DNA of 64,000 bases from JAAXHB01 sp965214945. GTDB taxonomy: Bacteria > Actinomycetota > Acidimicrobiia > Acidimicrobiales > Aldehydirespiratoraceae. The notes under the pieces were generated by a model that was not told where the DNA came from, ran no database searches, and saw only the letters and a list, made by a program, of their open reading frames with translations. The stretch lies in the NCBI GenBank assembly GCA_965214945.1, contig OZ244029.1, positions 1-64,000 of the forward strand, in the 5' to 3' direction. The translations under genes were made by a program, and so were the position numbers. Within the stretch, counting starts at the first letter, position 1. Every line of letters begins with the position of its first letter. Of the stretch, positions 10,025 through 17,150 are shown piece by piece.

Positions 10025-10681
10025 CTAAAGGCGCGCCACTTGGGCGAAGCCGACCTCGGTAGGGGTCTCTCGTCCGAATATGTTCACGAGTACTTTCACC
10101 TTGAGCTGGTCTTCGTTGATCTCCACGATCTCGCCGGAGAAATCGGCGAACGGGCCGTCCTTGACCCTCACCGTGTCGCCCACGCCGTACTCGAACATCG
10201 GCTTGGCCCGCTTCGAGGCCTCTCGGCTGCGGTCGGCCCCGACGCCCAGGTAGGTCTCCACATCGCGGCGTGGCAACGGGGCCGGTGAGCCCCCGCTTGT
10301 GACAAAGCCGCTGACGTTGGGGGTGTCGCGGATCACGGGCCAGACGTCGTCGTCGAGATCGCAGCGCACGAAGACGTAGCCGGGGAACAGCCGTTTAGAG
10401 GAGATCACCCTCTTGCCGTTCTTGAACTCCGGGACATCGCGCATGGGGATCACGATCTCGTGAATGCGGCCCTCCATGTTCATTGAGGCCGTGCGGGCCT
10501 CGAGGTTGCTCTTGACCTTCTTCTCGTACCCCGACTGCGTGTGCACGACGAACCACCGTCCGGGCTTGTCGTACGGGCTGATCTCCCGGTTTGCGGCGTC
10601 GTCGTCGAACAGGTCGTCCTCTGTGATCACGTCGGCGCCGGCGGAGCTACCGGAGTAGCTGATCGGATATGGGTTGTCCAT
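10025..10681 (-). CDS. nusG: Transcription termination/antitermination factor NusG
   Basis: NusG, 218 residues. An acidic N-terminal extension of about 40 residues (with EDDLFDDD), common in actinobacteria, precedes the NGN domain (WFVVHTQSGYEKKVKSNL...LFPGYVFVRCDL). The KOW domain follows at the C-terminus (VGDTVRVKDGPFADFSGEI). GAGGT just upstream of the ATG at 10681 supports the start. It lies 27 bp after secE, the standard secE-nusG pair. It couples RNA polymerase with Rho and the ribosome. Confidence 0.97.
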   Translation of the reverse strand: MDNPYPISYSGSSAGADVITEDDLFDDDAANREISPYDKPGRWFVVHTQSGYEKKVKSNLEARTASMNMEGRIHEIVIPMRDVPEFKNGKRVISSKRLFPGYVFVRCDLDDDVWPVIRDTPNVSGFVTSGGSPAPLPRRDVETYLGVGADRSREASKRAKPMFEYGVGDTVRVKDGPFADFSGEIVEINEDQLKVKVLVNIFGRETPTEVGFAQVARL

Positions 10682-10708
10682 CTGTTATACCTCGGCCTTT
10701 GTGTGGGC

Positions 10709-11002
10709 TCAGCTGTCGAACAGCTCGAGGATGAAGGTGGAGAACACCCAGTCGAGCCCGTAGATCATGGCTGTCACCACTACGACGGTCACCAGCACCA
10801 CGATCGAATAGTTGACTGTCTCGGCCCTGCTGGGCCATGCCACTTTGCGCAGCTCTGCGCGCACTTCGCGAAGGAACTGCATCGGCGGCGTGCGCTCACG
10901 CGCCTGAGGAGGCTGCGGCCGGCGCCGGGCTACAGGCGCGCCGTCGGCGTCGACCTCGCCCTGCCTTTGCAGCATCCGCTTCTGCTGTCTGTTCATCGCC
11001 AT
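10709..11002 (-). CDS. secE: Preprotein translocase subunit SecE
   Basis: SecE of the SecYEG channel, 97 residues from the ATG at 11002 (MAMNRQQKRMLQRQGEV). A basic cytosolic N-terminus with a Pro/Arg-rich linker leads to the conserved amphipathic segment FLREVRAELRKVAWPSR. One transmembrane helix follows (about residues 63-83). The frame is open back into tRNA-Trp, so a longer start can be dismissed. The gene lies 27 bp from the 3' end of tRNA-Trp and is probably co-transcribed with it. Confidence 0.96.
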   Translation of the reverse strand: MAMNRQQKRMLQRQGEVDADGAPVARRRPQPPQARERTPPMQFLREVRAELRKVAWPSRAETVNYSIVVLVTVVVVTAMIYGLDWVFSTFILELFDS

Positions 11003-11029
11003 TTCGGAATCGCCTCGTGACTCAGTGTG

Positions 11030-11103
11030 CAGGGGCGGAGGGACTCGAACCCCCAACCGCCGGTTTTGGAGACCGGTGCTCTGCCAAATTGAGCTACGCC
11101 CCT
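11030..11103 (-). tRNA. trpT: tRNA-Trp (anticodon CCA)
   Basis: A 74-nt cloverleaf is read on the minus strand: acceptor AGGGGCG/CGCCCCT with discriminator G, D stem GCTC/GAGC, anticodon stem CCGGT/ACCGG with loop CTCCAAA (CCA), T arm GGGGG-TTCGAGT-CCCTC. CCA is not encoded. tRNA-Trp upstream of secE-nusG is a widespread arrangement. A TAGCCT -10-like box lies at 11118-11123, about 14 nt upstream. Confidence 0.95.
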
Positions 11104-11143
11104 CAGCCGCCGGCAGAAGGCTACAGCCGTCCCGAGCCGGCGG

Positions 11144-11575
11144 CTACGCGAAGCGCGCCGTCCGGCGGTGGCGTGCGGCGAATGCGACCGCCCCGGCGAC
11201 GGCCGCCGCTCCCGCGGCGAGCCCTCCCACCGCGGCCGCTGCCCGAGATGACGCTAGTCGGGCCCAGCGCCGGTCGTGCCAGTCGACTCGGCACAAGATC
11301 TCGAGTTCCAATCTGGGTACCGCACCGACGGAGCGCTGGCTGAGCGCTCTCATGGCCCGCATCATGCGTCTGTACCCGGCTTGCTCGGCCTGGCAGCGCA
11401 GGCAGGCCGAGACGTGGCGCCGTTCAGCATCGTTCAGCACCAGGCCCGCGCCGGCGTCGTTAGCGAGCACACCAGCTACAGCAGCGCAGTCCGGCCCGAC
11501 GGCTGCCGTTGCGTCAGACGCCGCGGCTTCGGCCGGCGCCTCGATCTCGGCCGGCGCCGCGATCTCAGCTGGCAC
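11144..11575 (-). CDS. Zinc-binding membrane anti-sigma factor
   Basis: Probable ZAS-type anti-sigma factor, 143 residues, GTG start at 11575 overlapping the sigma gene by 11 bp. Residues His54, Cys58 and Cys61 form the H-x3-C-x2-C zinc motif (within RHVSACLRC). One hydrophobic Ala/Gly-rich helix at about residues 111-133 suggests a single membrane span with a short basic tail. By family knowledge the N-terminal cytosolic part would sequester the adjacent ECF sigma factor and release it on a thiol, metal or envelope signal. The signal cannot be read from the sequence. The Ala/Glu/Pro repeats at the N-terminus are low complexity. Confidence 0.75.
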   Translation of the reverse strand: MPAEIAAPAEIEAPAEAAASDATAAVGPDCAAVAGVLANDAGAGLVLNDAERRHVSACLRCQAEQAGYRRMMRAMRALSQRSVGAVPRLELEILCRVDWHDRRWARLASSRAAAAVGGLAAGAAAVAGAVAFAARHRRTARFA

Positions 11576-12266
11576 GGCGTCGTTCTTCGCCCGGCAGAGG
11601 CAGCACCTGTTCGCGCAGGCGCCGCCTGGCGCGGTGCAGCCGCACTTTGGAGGCTGTCTCTGTGATGCCGAGTTCTGCTGCGATGGCCCTGTGCGACAGG
11701 TCGTACACGTCGCGCAGCACTACCACCGACCTCAGGCGGGGCGGCAGCTCGCTGATAGCGGCTTCGAGGCGCTCGCGCAGGTCCGTTGTCTCGCTGAGCC
11801 TGGCCGGGTCGCTGTCGGGGTCGGGATCCATCACATCGTCGATGCTGAACTCGCTGTCGCCGACGCGCCTGATGCTCAGCTCCTCGCGCCGAATGCGCTG
11901 TCGGCGGCTGAGCGCGGTAGACGCGCAGTTGGCGACGATGCGATACAGCCAGGTGCTGAACCGCGCCTCGCCGCGGAAGCGCCCGATGCTGCGGTAGGCC
12001 CTGAGATAGGCCTCTTGCACCACGTCGCGTGCGTCCTCCGCGTTGCTCATCAGGCGCAGCGCCAGCGAGTAGGCATCGCGGTGCGTGATGCGCACCAACT
12101 GGTCGAACGCCGCTCGGTCGCCGGACTTGGCACGCCTTACAAGAGCGTCCGCGTCCGGTGAAGGTTGAGACTCGCCGGAGCCAGAAACGTTACTCCGGCG
12201 AGTAAACGAGGACTTGCCCGCCGGGCCCGCTGCCGACTTAAGGCCAATTCGCGGCGCGGCTCTCAT
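11565..12266 (-). CDS. ECF-family RNA polymerase sigma factor
   Basis: Sigma-70 family extracytoplasmic-function factor, up to 233 residues. Region 2 runs at about residues 40-115 (DQLVRITHRDAYSLALRL, then DARDVVQEAYLRAYRSIGRF and STWLYRIVANCA). Region 4 runs at about 168-220 (LPPRLRSVVVLRDVYDLSHR then the helix-turn-helix AAELGITETASKVRLHRARR). The ATG at 12266 abuts the 3' end of tRNA-Met, so the true start may lie inside; the first 35 residues are basic and unlike the family. It is translationally coupled to the anti-sigma gene downstream. The target regulon is unknown. Confidence 0.88.
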   Translation of the reverse strand: MRAAPRIGLKSAAGPAGKSSFTRRSNVSGSGESQPSPDADALVRRAKSGDRAAFDQLVRITHRDAYSLALRLMSNAEDARDVVQEAYLRAYRSIGRFRGEARFSTWLYRIVANCASTALSRRQRIRREELSIRRVGDSEFSIDDVMDPDPDSDPARLSETTDLRERLEAAISELPPRLRSVVVLRDVYDLSHRAIAAELGITETASKVRLHRARRRLREQVLPLPGEERRRAS

Positions 12267-12267
12267 G

Positions 12268-12341
12268 TAGCGACGGACAGACTTGAACTGTCGACCTCTC
12301 GATTATGAGTCGAGCGCTCTCGCCTACTGAGCTACGTCGCC
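12268..12341 (-). tRNA. tRNA-Met (anticodon CAT, elongator type)
   Basis: A 74-nt minus-strand cloverleaf: acceptor GGCGACG/CGTCGCT with discriminator A, D arm GCTC...GAGC, anticodon stem CTCGA/TCGAG with loop CTCATAA (CAT). The anticodon stem lacks the run of G-C pairs of initiator tRNA, so elongator Met is favoured. An Ile tRNA with lysidine-modified CAU is the alternative. In other actinobacteria a tRNA-Met also lies upstream of tRNA-Trp-secE. Confidence 0.9.
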
Positions 12342-12380
12342 TGGCGGGAAGCCCGGCCGGGAAAGAACCGGACGCTTAGC

Positions 12381-12409
12381 AGGCTAATGGACGCCGCACC
12401 CGGCCACAA
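12381..12409 (-). promoter_or_regulatory. Candidate promoter of tRNA-Met/sigma factor unit
   Basis: On the minus strand TTGTGG (12404-12409) and TAGCCT (12381-12386) are separated by exactly 17 bp, giving a start about 33 nt before the tRNA 5' end at 12341. The rest of 12342-12533 shows no gene. Confidence 0.5.
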
Positions 12410-12533
12410 TGGTGCCGCGCTGACCCGCCCGCGAGGCAAGTGTCGCCGCCTAGAGCCGTTGAGTCTGTCACCGACGCGGTATAGGGGCTGCTGAGAGCTG
12501 ACCGGCCGGGCATCAGCAGGCGCATGGTTGGCT

Positions 12534-12539
12534 TATAAT
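12534..12539 (+). promoter_or_regulatory. -10 box for a near-leaderless transcript
   Basis: A perfect TATAAT lies 9 nt before the ATG at 12549. Transcription would begin at or just before that ATG. No convincing -35 hexamer is present. Confidence 0.55.
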
Positions 12540-12548
12540 CCGCAGCTT

Positions 12549-12935
12549 ATGGGATCACGCACGATCGACCCCGCGGGGATCGCTCCACCCGCAGCGCGTT
12601 ACGCCCACGCCGTACTCACCGAGAACGCTCGCCGGTGGCTGCACACCGCGGGCGTCGTGGGAACACGCCCCGACGGCTCGGTGCCATTCGGCGTTGGCGA
12701 GCAGGCCCGTGTCGTTTGGCAGAACATCTCCGCCATGCTCGACGAGGCCGAAATGGCACCGTCGGACATCGTGTCCATGACCACCTGCGTAATCCTCGGT
12801 GAAGACCTGGGCGCGGTGATGGCCGAGCGCGACCGCTTCTTGGGAGGCCATCTGGCCGCGTCCGTGCTGATCGTCGTGCCTGAGTTGGCCCAACCGGCCT
12901 GGAAGGTGGAGGTTGCCGTAGTCGCAGCCCGTTGA
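12549..12935 (+). CDS. RidA/YjgF-family protein lacking the catalytic arginine
   Basis: RidA-like trimeric-fold protein, 128 residues from the ATG at 12549. The frame also reads from a TTG at 12528, but the TATAAT box lies between the two. Seen: SVPFGVGEQARVVWQNISAMLDEAEMAPSD in the usual helical region and a C-terminal WKVEVAVVA strand like the family's VEIEAIA. The position of the RidA active-site arginine (PARS in Escherichia coli) reads LAAS here, so canonical enamine/imine deaminase activity is unlikely. It stands alone and converges on the next gene. Function unknown. Confidence 0.75.
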   Translation: MGSRTIDPAGIAPPAARYAHAVLTENARRWLHTAGVVGTRPDGSVPFGVGEQARVVWQNISAMLDEAEMAPSDIVSMTTCVILGEDLGAVMAERDRFLGGHLAASVLIVVPELAQPAWKVEVAVVAAR

Positions 12936-12955
12936 CCGGCGCGTCTCAGTCGCAG

Positions 12956-13468
12956 CTACAAAGCCAGGGCCGCTACCCGTTCAGCAGCGCGCTCCGCGAA
13001 GGTCGCTATCTCGACGTCTGAGCGCTGGTCAACGCCGTAACACGCGATCCAGTGCAGCTTCGTGCCGCGCGCGCACAGCCGGACGACGGATCGCTTCAGC
13101 AGCTGCAGGCCCGGCTCTCCCTGAAGCCGGTTGACCCACCGAGTGGAGCCGTGGGTGGTGACGGCCGCAAGCCGTCGCACTGTGCGCAGCGGCGAGCTGT
13201 CACTGCCGCCTGGGCCGTCGATCCAGTCGGCTAGCTCGTGTTGCACCCAGCCAAGCATCGGAGCGGGAAGGCCGCCCCACCACGTGGGGTAGACGAACAC
13301 CAGCCCCTCAGCCCCGGCCAATCCCGCGGCGTCGATCCACTCGCCTTGCGCAAGCCGTGTGACGGTTACATCGCAGCCAGCGGATTCAAGGGCAGCTACA
13401 ACCCGGTTGAGCAGGGTGACGTTGAGACACTCGGGTTGCGGATGGGCGTGCAGCACTGCGAAGCGCAC
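12956..13468 (-). CDS. Flavodoxin-fold NAD(P)H-dependent oxidoreductase
   Basis: 170 residues, similar to the NAD(P)H dehydrogenase (quinone)/KefF/MdaB flavodoxin-like family. It begins MRFAVLHAHPQPECLNVTLL, the phosphate-binding loop region for FMN. The signature FVYPTWWGGLPAPMLGWV occurs at about residues 58-75. The probable role is two-electron reduction of quinones or other electrophiles with FMN; the substrate is unknown. The GTG start at 13468 is 6 nt after a TAGCGT box (13475-13480), suggesting a leaderless mRNA. Confidence 0.75.
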   Translation of the reverse strand: MRFAVLHAHPQPECLNVTLLNRVVAALESAGCDVTVTRLAQGEWIDAAGLAGAEGLVFVYPTWWGGLPAPMLGWVQHELADWIDGPGGSDSSPLRTVRRLAAVTTHGSTRWVNRLQGEPGLQLLKRSVVRLCARGTKLHWIACYGVDQRSDVEIATFAERAAERVAALAL

Positions 13469-13474
13469 GCCGCG

Positions 13475-13480
13475 ACGCTA
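13475..13480 (-). promoter_or_regulatory. -10 box for a leaderless transcript
   Basis: On the minus strand TAGCGT lies 6 nt before the GTG start at 13468, fitting transcription that begins at the start codon. Confidence 0.4.
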
Positions 13481-13541
13481 GTTGACTCTGCCATTGAGCG
13501 GCTGACGAGACTCTGGGACTCTGATGACCTGCCCGGGCTGG

Positions 13542-13922
13542 TCATCCGCCGCTTTCGTCTTGCTTCGTTTCGTTGTCTGTCTCAGCGATGTTCTGTTTGT
13601 CAGCACCGTCGGGCAACTCGGTGCCGGCGGCACGCCACGACAGGATCATCGAGGTCATCTCAGAGAGTTCAGCGTTCGTCTGACGCTGGGCGGCGATCAC
13701 CTCTTCGAGCTTGGGAATGAACTCGACAAGACTCTCACTGCTCACCAGTAGGTGGCCGCTTGCCACTACGAGGTGATTGCTTGCCACCATGAGTTCCTGA
13801 GTGTGACTGCCTATTTTCTCAAGTGCAGCCATCGCGATGTCGAGCTGCCTCGCCGATTCGGCGAGGCTCTGGTCGATCTTGGCGATCAGCCGATCAAATT
13901 CGGGGGGCAGGTTGTCGGGCAT
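13542..13922 (-). CDS. Hypothetical coiled-coil protein
   Basis: Not recognised. 126 residues from the ATG at 13922, chosen because AGGAG lies about 8 nt upstream; the frame also extends to 13949. Residues from about 8 to 90 are heptad-like (FDRLIAKIDQSLAES, then LDIAMAALEKIGSHTQELM and FIPKLEEVIAAQRQTN), consistent with a long amphipathic helix or coiled coil. The C-terminus is acidic, polar and probably disordered. There is no signal peptide or membrane helix. The GC content is lower than that of its neighbours. Confidence 0.6.
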   Translation of the reverse strand: MPDNLPPEFDRLIAKIDQSLAESARQLDIAMAALEKIGSHTQELMVASNHLVVASGHLLVSSESLVEFIPKLEEVIAAQRQTNAELSEMTSMILSWRAAGTELPDGADKQNIAETDNETKQDESGG

Positions 13923-14040
13923 CACATCCTCTCCTTGCGTCAAGCCCACAAGTATCAGTCATAATCTTCACTATATCGGATGATGTTTCGTGCTTTGGCA
14001 GGGTCGCATTGCTGCTACAGCGCGCCAGCCAGCGTTTGCC

Positions 14041-14046
14041 TAAGAT
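14041..14046 (+). promoter_or_regulatory. -10 box for a leaderless transcript
   Basis: TAAGAT lies 6 nt before the GTG start at 14053 and there is no Shine-Dalgarno sequence, fitting a leaderless mRNA. Confidence 0.45.
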
Positions 14047-14052
14047 TGAAGC

Positions 14053-14625
14053 GTGGACTTGCGGTCTTGGATCATCGGCGATCTTCGCGGACTGCGATCG
14101 AGGATTGACGGCGGTGTGCTGGCCCTAATGCCGGCTGAGCGGCGCCGGGAGCGCATCGACGGCGGCGGAATCGCTCCGGTGTACGTTTTGTGGCACTTGG
14201 CTCGTCATCACGATGTGGCCGTGAACGGCGTGCTGCGAGGCCGCGGCGACGCCGCCATCGTCAACGCCTGGTGCGACCGTCTAGGCATTGGCGCTCGACT
14301 CTGGCGCGGTCTCTCCGAAGCTGAGGACACGGATCTGGTGGATGTGCTCGACCCCGACGCCGTGGGCGCCTACGCCTTAGAGGTGATCGCTGCCACGGCG
14401 GACTGGCTGGAAAACGATGGCCTGCCGCCGCTTGACAGCCGGCCCGACGCCGCATCGGTGCTTCAGGCCATCGGCACGCCGGCCGACCGTTTCGGCTGGC
14501 TGTACGCGATGTGGGACCAAAAGCCCGCCTGCTGGTTCCTGCAATGGAGCGCAGTCGGTCACGGCTACAACCATCTAGGCGAGCTGATCTCGATACGCAA
14601 CCGCATGGGCCTCAGCCCCTTCTGA
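14053..14625 (+). CDS. DinB-like superfamily protein
   Basis: 190 residues, GTG start at 14053. It has the features of the DinB/YfiT four-helix fold: an early histidine in PVYVLWHLARHHDVAVN and a late GHGYNHLGELISIRNRMG, which supply the histidines that bind a metal in this superfamily. Members include thiol-dependent S-transferases and many proteins of unknown function. The neighbours do not suggest a pathway. Confidence 0.7.
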   Translation: MDLRSWIIGDLRGLRSRIDGGVLALMPAERRRERIDGGGIAPVYVLWHLARHHDVAVNGVLRGRGDAAIVNAWCDRLGIGARLWRGLSEAEDTDLVDVLDPDAVGAYALEVIAATADWLENDGLPPLDSRPDAASVLQAIGTPADRFGWLYAMWDQKPACWFLQWSAVGHGYNHLGELISIRNRMGLSPF

Positions 14626-14648
14626 GCCCGTCTGCACCAGTTGTGAGC

Positions 14649-14682
14649 AGTCCGACTTGAGCCCGAGTCCGACTTGAGCCCG
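14649..14682. repeat. Perfect 17-bp tandem duplication
   Basis: AGTCCGACTTGAGCCCG occurs twice in a row (14649-14665 and 14666-14682), just after the DinB-like gene and before the channel gene. See the finding on gene-end duplications. Confidence 0.95.
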
Positions 14683-14731
14683 TAACAGAGCCTGTTCTAA
14701 GGCTGTTCTGCCCGCCAGAGGAGGCAACAAC

Positions 14732-16897
14732 ATGCGCCGCACCACCATCAGCGCCGCTGCAGTCATCATAGTCGCCGTTCTCGCCTTGGGAGCGGCGGGC
14801 CCGACCAGCGCCATGTCGGCAAACGGTGTATCTCGCCCAGCACAAGACACCCCTGACTCCAACGCGTCTGACCCCAACACGTCGGACAAGGTGGTGCGCA
14901 TGGCTCGCGCCGGATGGGACACAGGTTGGTTCCAGGCCGAGATCTACAAACAGCTCTTGCACCGGCTTGGTTATCAGGTCATCGGGCCGACGACGATGGA
15001 TAATGATGAATTCTACTCCGCCGTTGCCGACGGAACTGTTGACATGTGGGCCAACGGCTGGTTCCCGCTTCACGACCGCTTCATCGCCGAGAGCGACTCG
15101 GTCGAAGCCGTCGGAGCGCAGGTCTCCGGCGGAGCTCTGCAGGGCTACTTTGTAGACAGGACCACCGCCGAAGCGCATGACATCGACGGCCTGGGCGATC
15201 TGGCCGATCCCGCGATCGCAGCGCTGTTCGATGCCGACGGCAACGGACTGGCTGATCTTGTCGGCTGTGATGAGGGCTGGACGTGCGCCTCGATCATAGA
15301 GGCACAGATCGAGGCCTTCGGACTGAGCGATCGAGTTGAGCAGGTTCAAGGCGCCTACTCGCCGCTGATGAAGGAAGCAATTGCTCGATACAAAGACGGA
15401 AACCCGGTGTTGTATTACACTTGGACGCCCAACTGGACAGTCGGACTTCTCAAGCCCGGCACCGATGTGGTGTGGCTTCAGACTCCGCCGACATCAACCG
15501 TAGAGTTAGAGTCCGAGGCACGTCAGGTTGCTGAAGCAGCTCAAGCTCTCACCGACGCAACCGTGCAGGTCGAAGGCTGCGCTCAGCGTCAGTGCCGCAC
15601 CGGGTGGATGCCAAGCGACATACGCGTGGTCGCCAACACCGATTTCCTCGAAGCCAATCCCACTGTTCGCACGCTGCTGGAGCAGGTGGTGATCCCGCTG
15701 GAGGACATATCCGCGCAAAACGCCCTAATGGTGAACGGCCAAGGCGCTGCCGAGGGCGATCCCGAGGACATTGTCGCTCACGCCAAGGCTTGGATCGCCG
15801 ACCATCAGAGTCTCGTGGAGGGCTGGATTGACGCCGCCGACCCCGGTGCTGTCGCATACTCCTCAGCTGACGACGCAGTTGGCGGCGGCGGTGTGCTGCG
15901 GGTTGCGGCTCGAGTACTCCCGCCTTTCGTCACCTACGCCGACGGCAAGTTCGGCGGATTCGAAGTCGACCTCGCCCGGATGCTGAGTAACCGGATGGGA
16001 ATGACTGCGGAGATCTATGGCATCGACACCGTTGCTAAGCAGATCGACGACCTGAGCCGCGCCGAGGCCGATGTTGCTTTGGGCGGGGTGTCCATCACCA
16101 AGTCCAGGGAGACTCAGGTTGACTTCTCTCTGCCGGTTCTGGACACCGGACTAAGGATCATGGTGCCTGTCGAGGAACGGTCGGGTCTGCGCCATCTCAT
16201 AGGTGGGTTTCTCACGGCGATAACCGACTCCGGTTTGCTGGTGCTGCTGGCCGGGGTTGCGGTAGCGGTGCTGTTGGCTGCCCATCTCATCTGGTGGATG
16301 GAGCGCCGCAACAATCCGGACTTCGCCAAGCCCTACCCCAAAGGCATATGGGACTCTTTCTACTGGTCGGTCGTGACGATGAGCACTGTCGGCTACGGAG
16401 ACAAGGTGCCTAGGGCTAATGTCGGGCGGGCCTTCTCGTTGCTATGGATCATCTTCGGCACGCTGGTGTTCGCGACACTCACGGCTTCGATCGCTTCGTC
16501 GCTGGCTGTTGACAGGCTCCGCCAGGAGATATCCGGCCCGAGCGACCTTCAAGGCCACCTCGTGGCGACTGTGACCGAATCCTCCGGGGAGGCGTATCTC
16601 AACTCGGTGGGGATTGGCCCGGTGTTTGTCAACGAAATTGAGGCAGCCTACGATCTGCTCACAGACGGAGACGTGGACGCAGTGGTGTTTGACGCTCCAG
16701 TGCTGGACTACTGGGCGTCGCATAACAGCGGTGGCAAGTTGACGACGGTCGGCGCGGAGTTCGACAAAGTGAGCTACGGGATAGCCGTGTCCGACCAGAA
16801 CACCGAATTGCGTGAACAGATCAACCGAGTTCTGCTCGATGCGATCGAGTCCGGCGAATACGACCTGCTGAGAGACCGCTGGTTCGGTGCATCCTGA
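14732..16897 (+). CDS. Betaine-binding domain fused to a glutamate-receptor-like K+ channel
   Basis: 721 residues; AGGAGG lies just before the ATG. Order: signal peptide (1 to about 28); OpuAC/ProX-type substrate-binding domain (about 52-365) rich in tryptophan (Trp62, 66, 106, 110, 183, 231, 235), with Cys179, 185, 283 and 288; then a prokaryotic ionotropic glutamate receptor. The receptor part has the first half of a SBP_bac_3 domain (388-486, Arg459 in SITKSRETQVDFSLP), helix M1 (498-522), a pore helix with the potassium filter TVGYGD (552-557), helix M2 (566-592), and the second half-domain with Asp654. In GluR0-type channels that Arg and Asp bind the amino acid. Inference: a ligand-gated potassium channel with a second sensor for a quaternary amine. 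It faces a BCCT transporter. I know of no described protein with this layout. Confidence 0.85.
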   Translation: MRRTTISAAAVIIVAVLALGAAGPTSAMSANGVSRPAQDTPDSNASDPNTSDKVVRMARAGWDTGWFQAEIYKQLLHRLGYQVIGPTTMDNDEFYSAVADGTVDMWANGWFPLHDRFIAESDSVEAVGAQVSGGALQGYFVDRTTAEAHDIDGLGDLADPAIAALFDADGNGLADLVGCDEGWTCASIIEAQIEAFGLSDRVEQVQGAYSPLMKEAIARYKDGNPVLYYTWTPNWTVGLLKPGTDVVWLQTPPTSTVELESEARQVAEAAQALTDATVQVEGCAQRQCRTGWMPSDIRVVANTDFLEANPTVRTLLEQVVIPLEDISAQNALMVNGQGAAEGDPEDIVAHAKAWIADHQSLVEGWIDAADPGAVAYSSADDAVGGGGVLRVAARVLPPFVTYADGKFGGFEVDLARMLSNRMGMTAEIYGIDTVAKQIDDLSRAEADVALGGVSITKSRETQVDFSLPVLDTGLRIMVPVEERSGLRHLIGGFLTAITDSGLLVLLAGVAVAVLLAAHLIWWMERRNNPDFAKPYPKGIWDSFYWSVVTMSTVGYGDKVPRANVGRAFSLLWIIFGTLVFATLTASIASSLAVDRLRQEISGPSDLQGHLVATVTESSGEAYLNSVGIGPVFVNEIEAAYDLLTDGDVDAVVFDAPVLDYWASHNSGGKLTTVGAEFDKVSYGIAVSDQNTELREQINRVLLDAIESGEYDLLRDRWFGAS

Positions 16898-16901
16898 CCT
16901 T

Positions 16902-16937
16902 GTGGGGACGAGCCGCTGGGTGGGGATGAGCCGCTGG
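16902..16937. repeat. 18-bp tandem duplication with one mismatch
   Basis: GTGGGGACGAGCCGCTGG (16902-16919) is followed directly by GTGGGGATGAGCCGCTGG (16920-16937). The CCGCTGGTTCGG part also repeats the last codons of the channel gene at about 16877-16888. Confidence 0.9.
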
Positions 16938-17055
16938 TTCGGCACCCACGGTTGCGGGACGTCTGCCATTTAACGCGGCCCTGACGCACGGGCGGTGAGC
17001 TAGGCCCGGCCGGGCCCGGCGTCTGAGCTGTCCGACGTTTGGCTGGTTGGACGCG

Positions 17056-17095
17056 GCAGACCCCGGTCAAGCTCAGCAGCTTGACCGGGGTCTGC
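17056..17095. terminator. Bidirectional intrinsic-type hairpin between convergent genes
   Basis: A perfect 18-bp stem (17056-17073 with 17078-17095, arm GCAGACCCCGGTCAAGCT) closes a 4-nt CAGC loop between the ends of the channel gene (plus) and the BCCT gene (minus). There is no U-tract, which is common for actinobacterial terminators. It could end both transcripts. Confidence 0.8.
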
Positions 17096-17150
17096 GTTAT
17101 CGGCTAAGGCTTCGGCCAGCTTCTTATCGTAGGCCAAAGCTCATGCCGGT

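Noticed and set aside
11025..12161. 378-codon plus-strand frame across tRNA-Trp and the sigma/anti-sigma genes
   Set aside because: Opposes three well-supported features and shows only low-complexity composition.
12268..12341. Initiator tRNA-fMet
   Set aside because: The anticodon stem is CTCGA/TCGAG and lacks the three G-C pairs of initiators; the first acceptor pair is present as a wobble.
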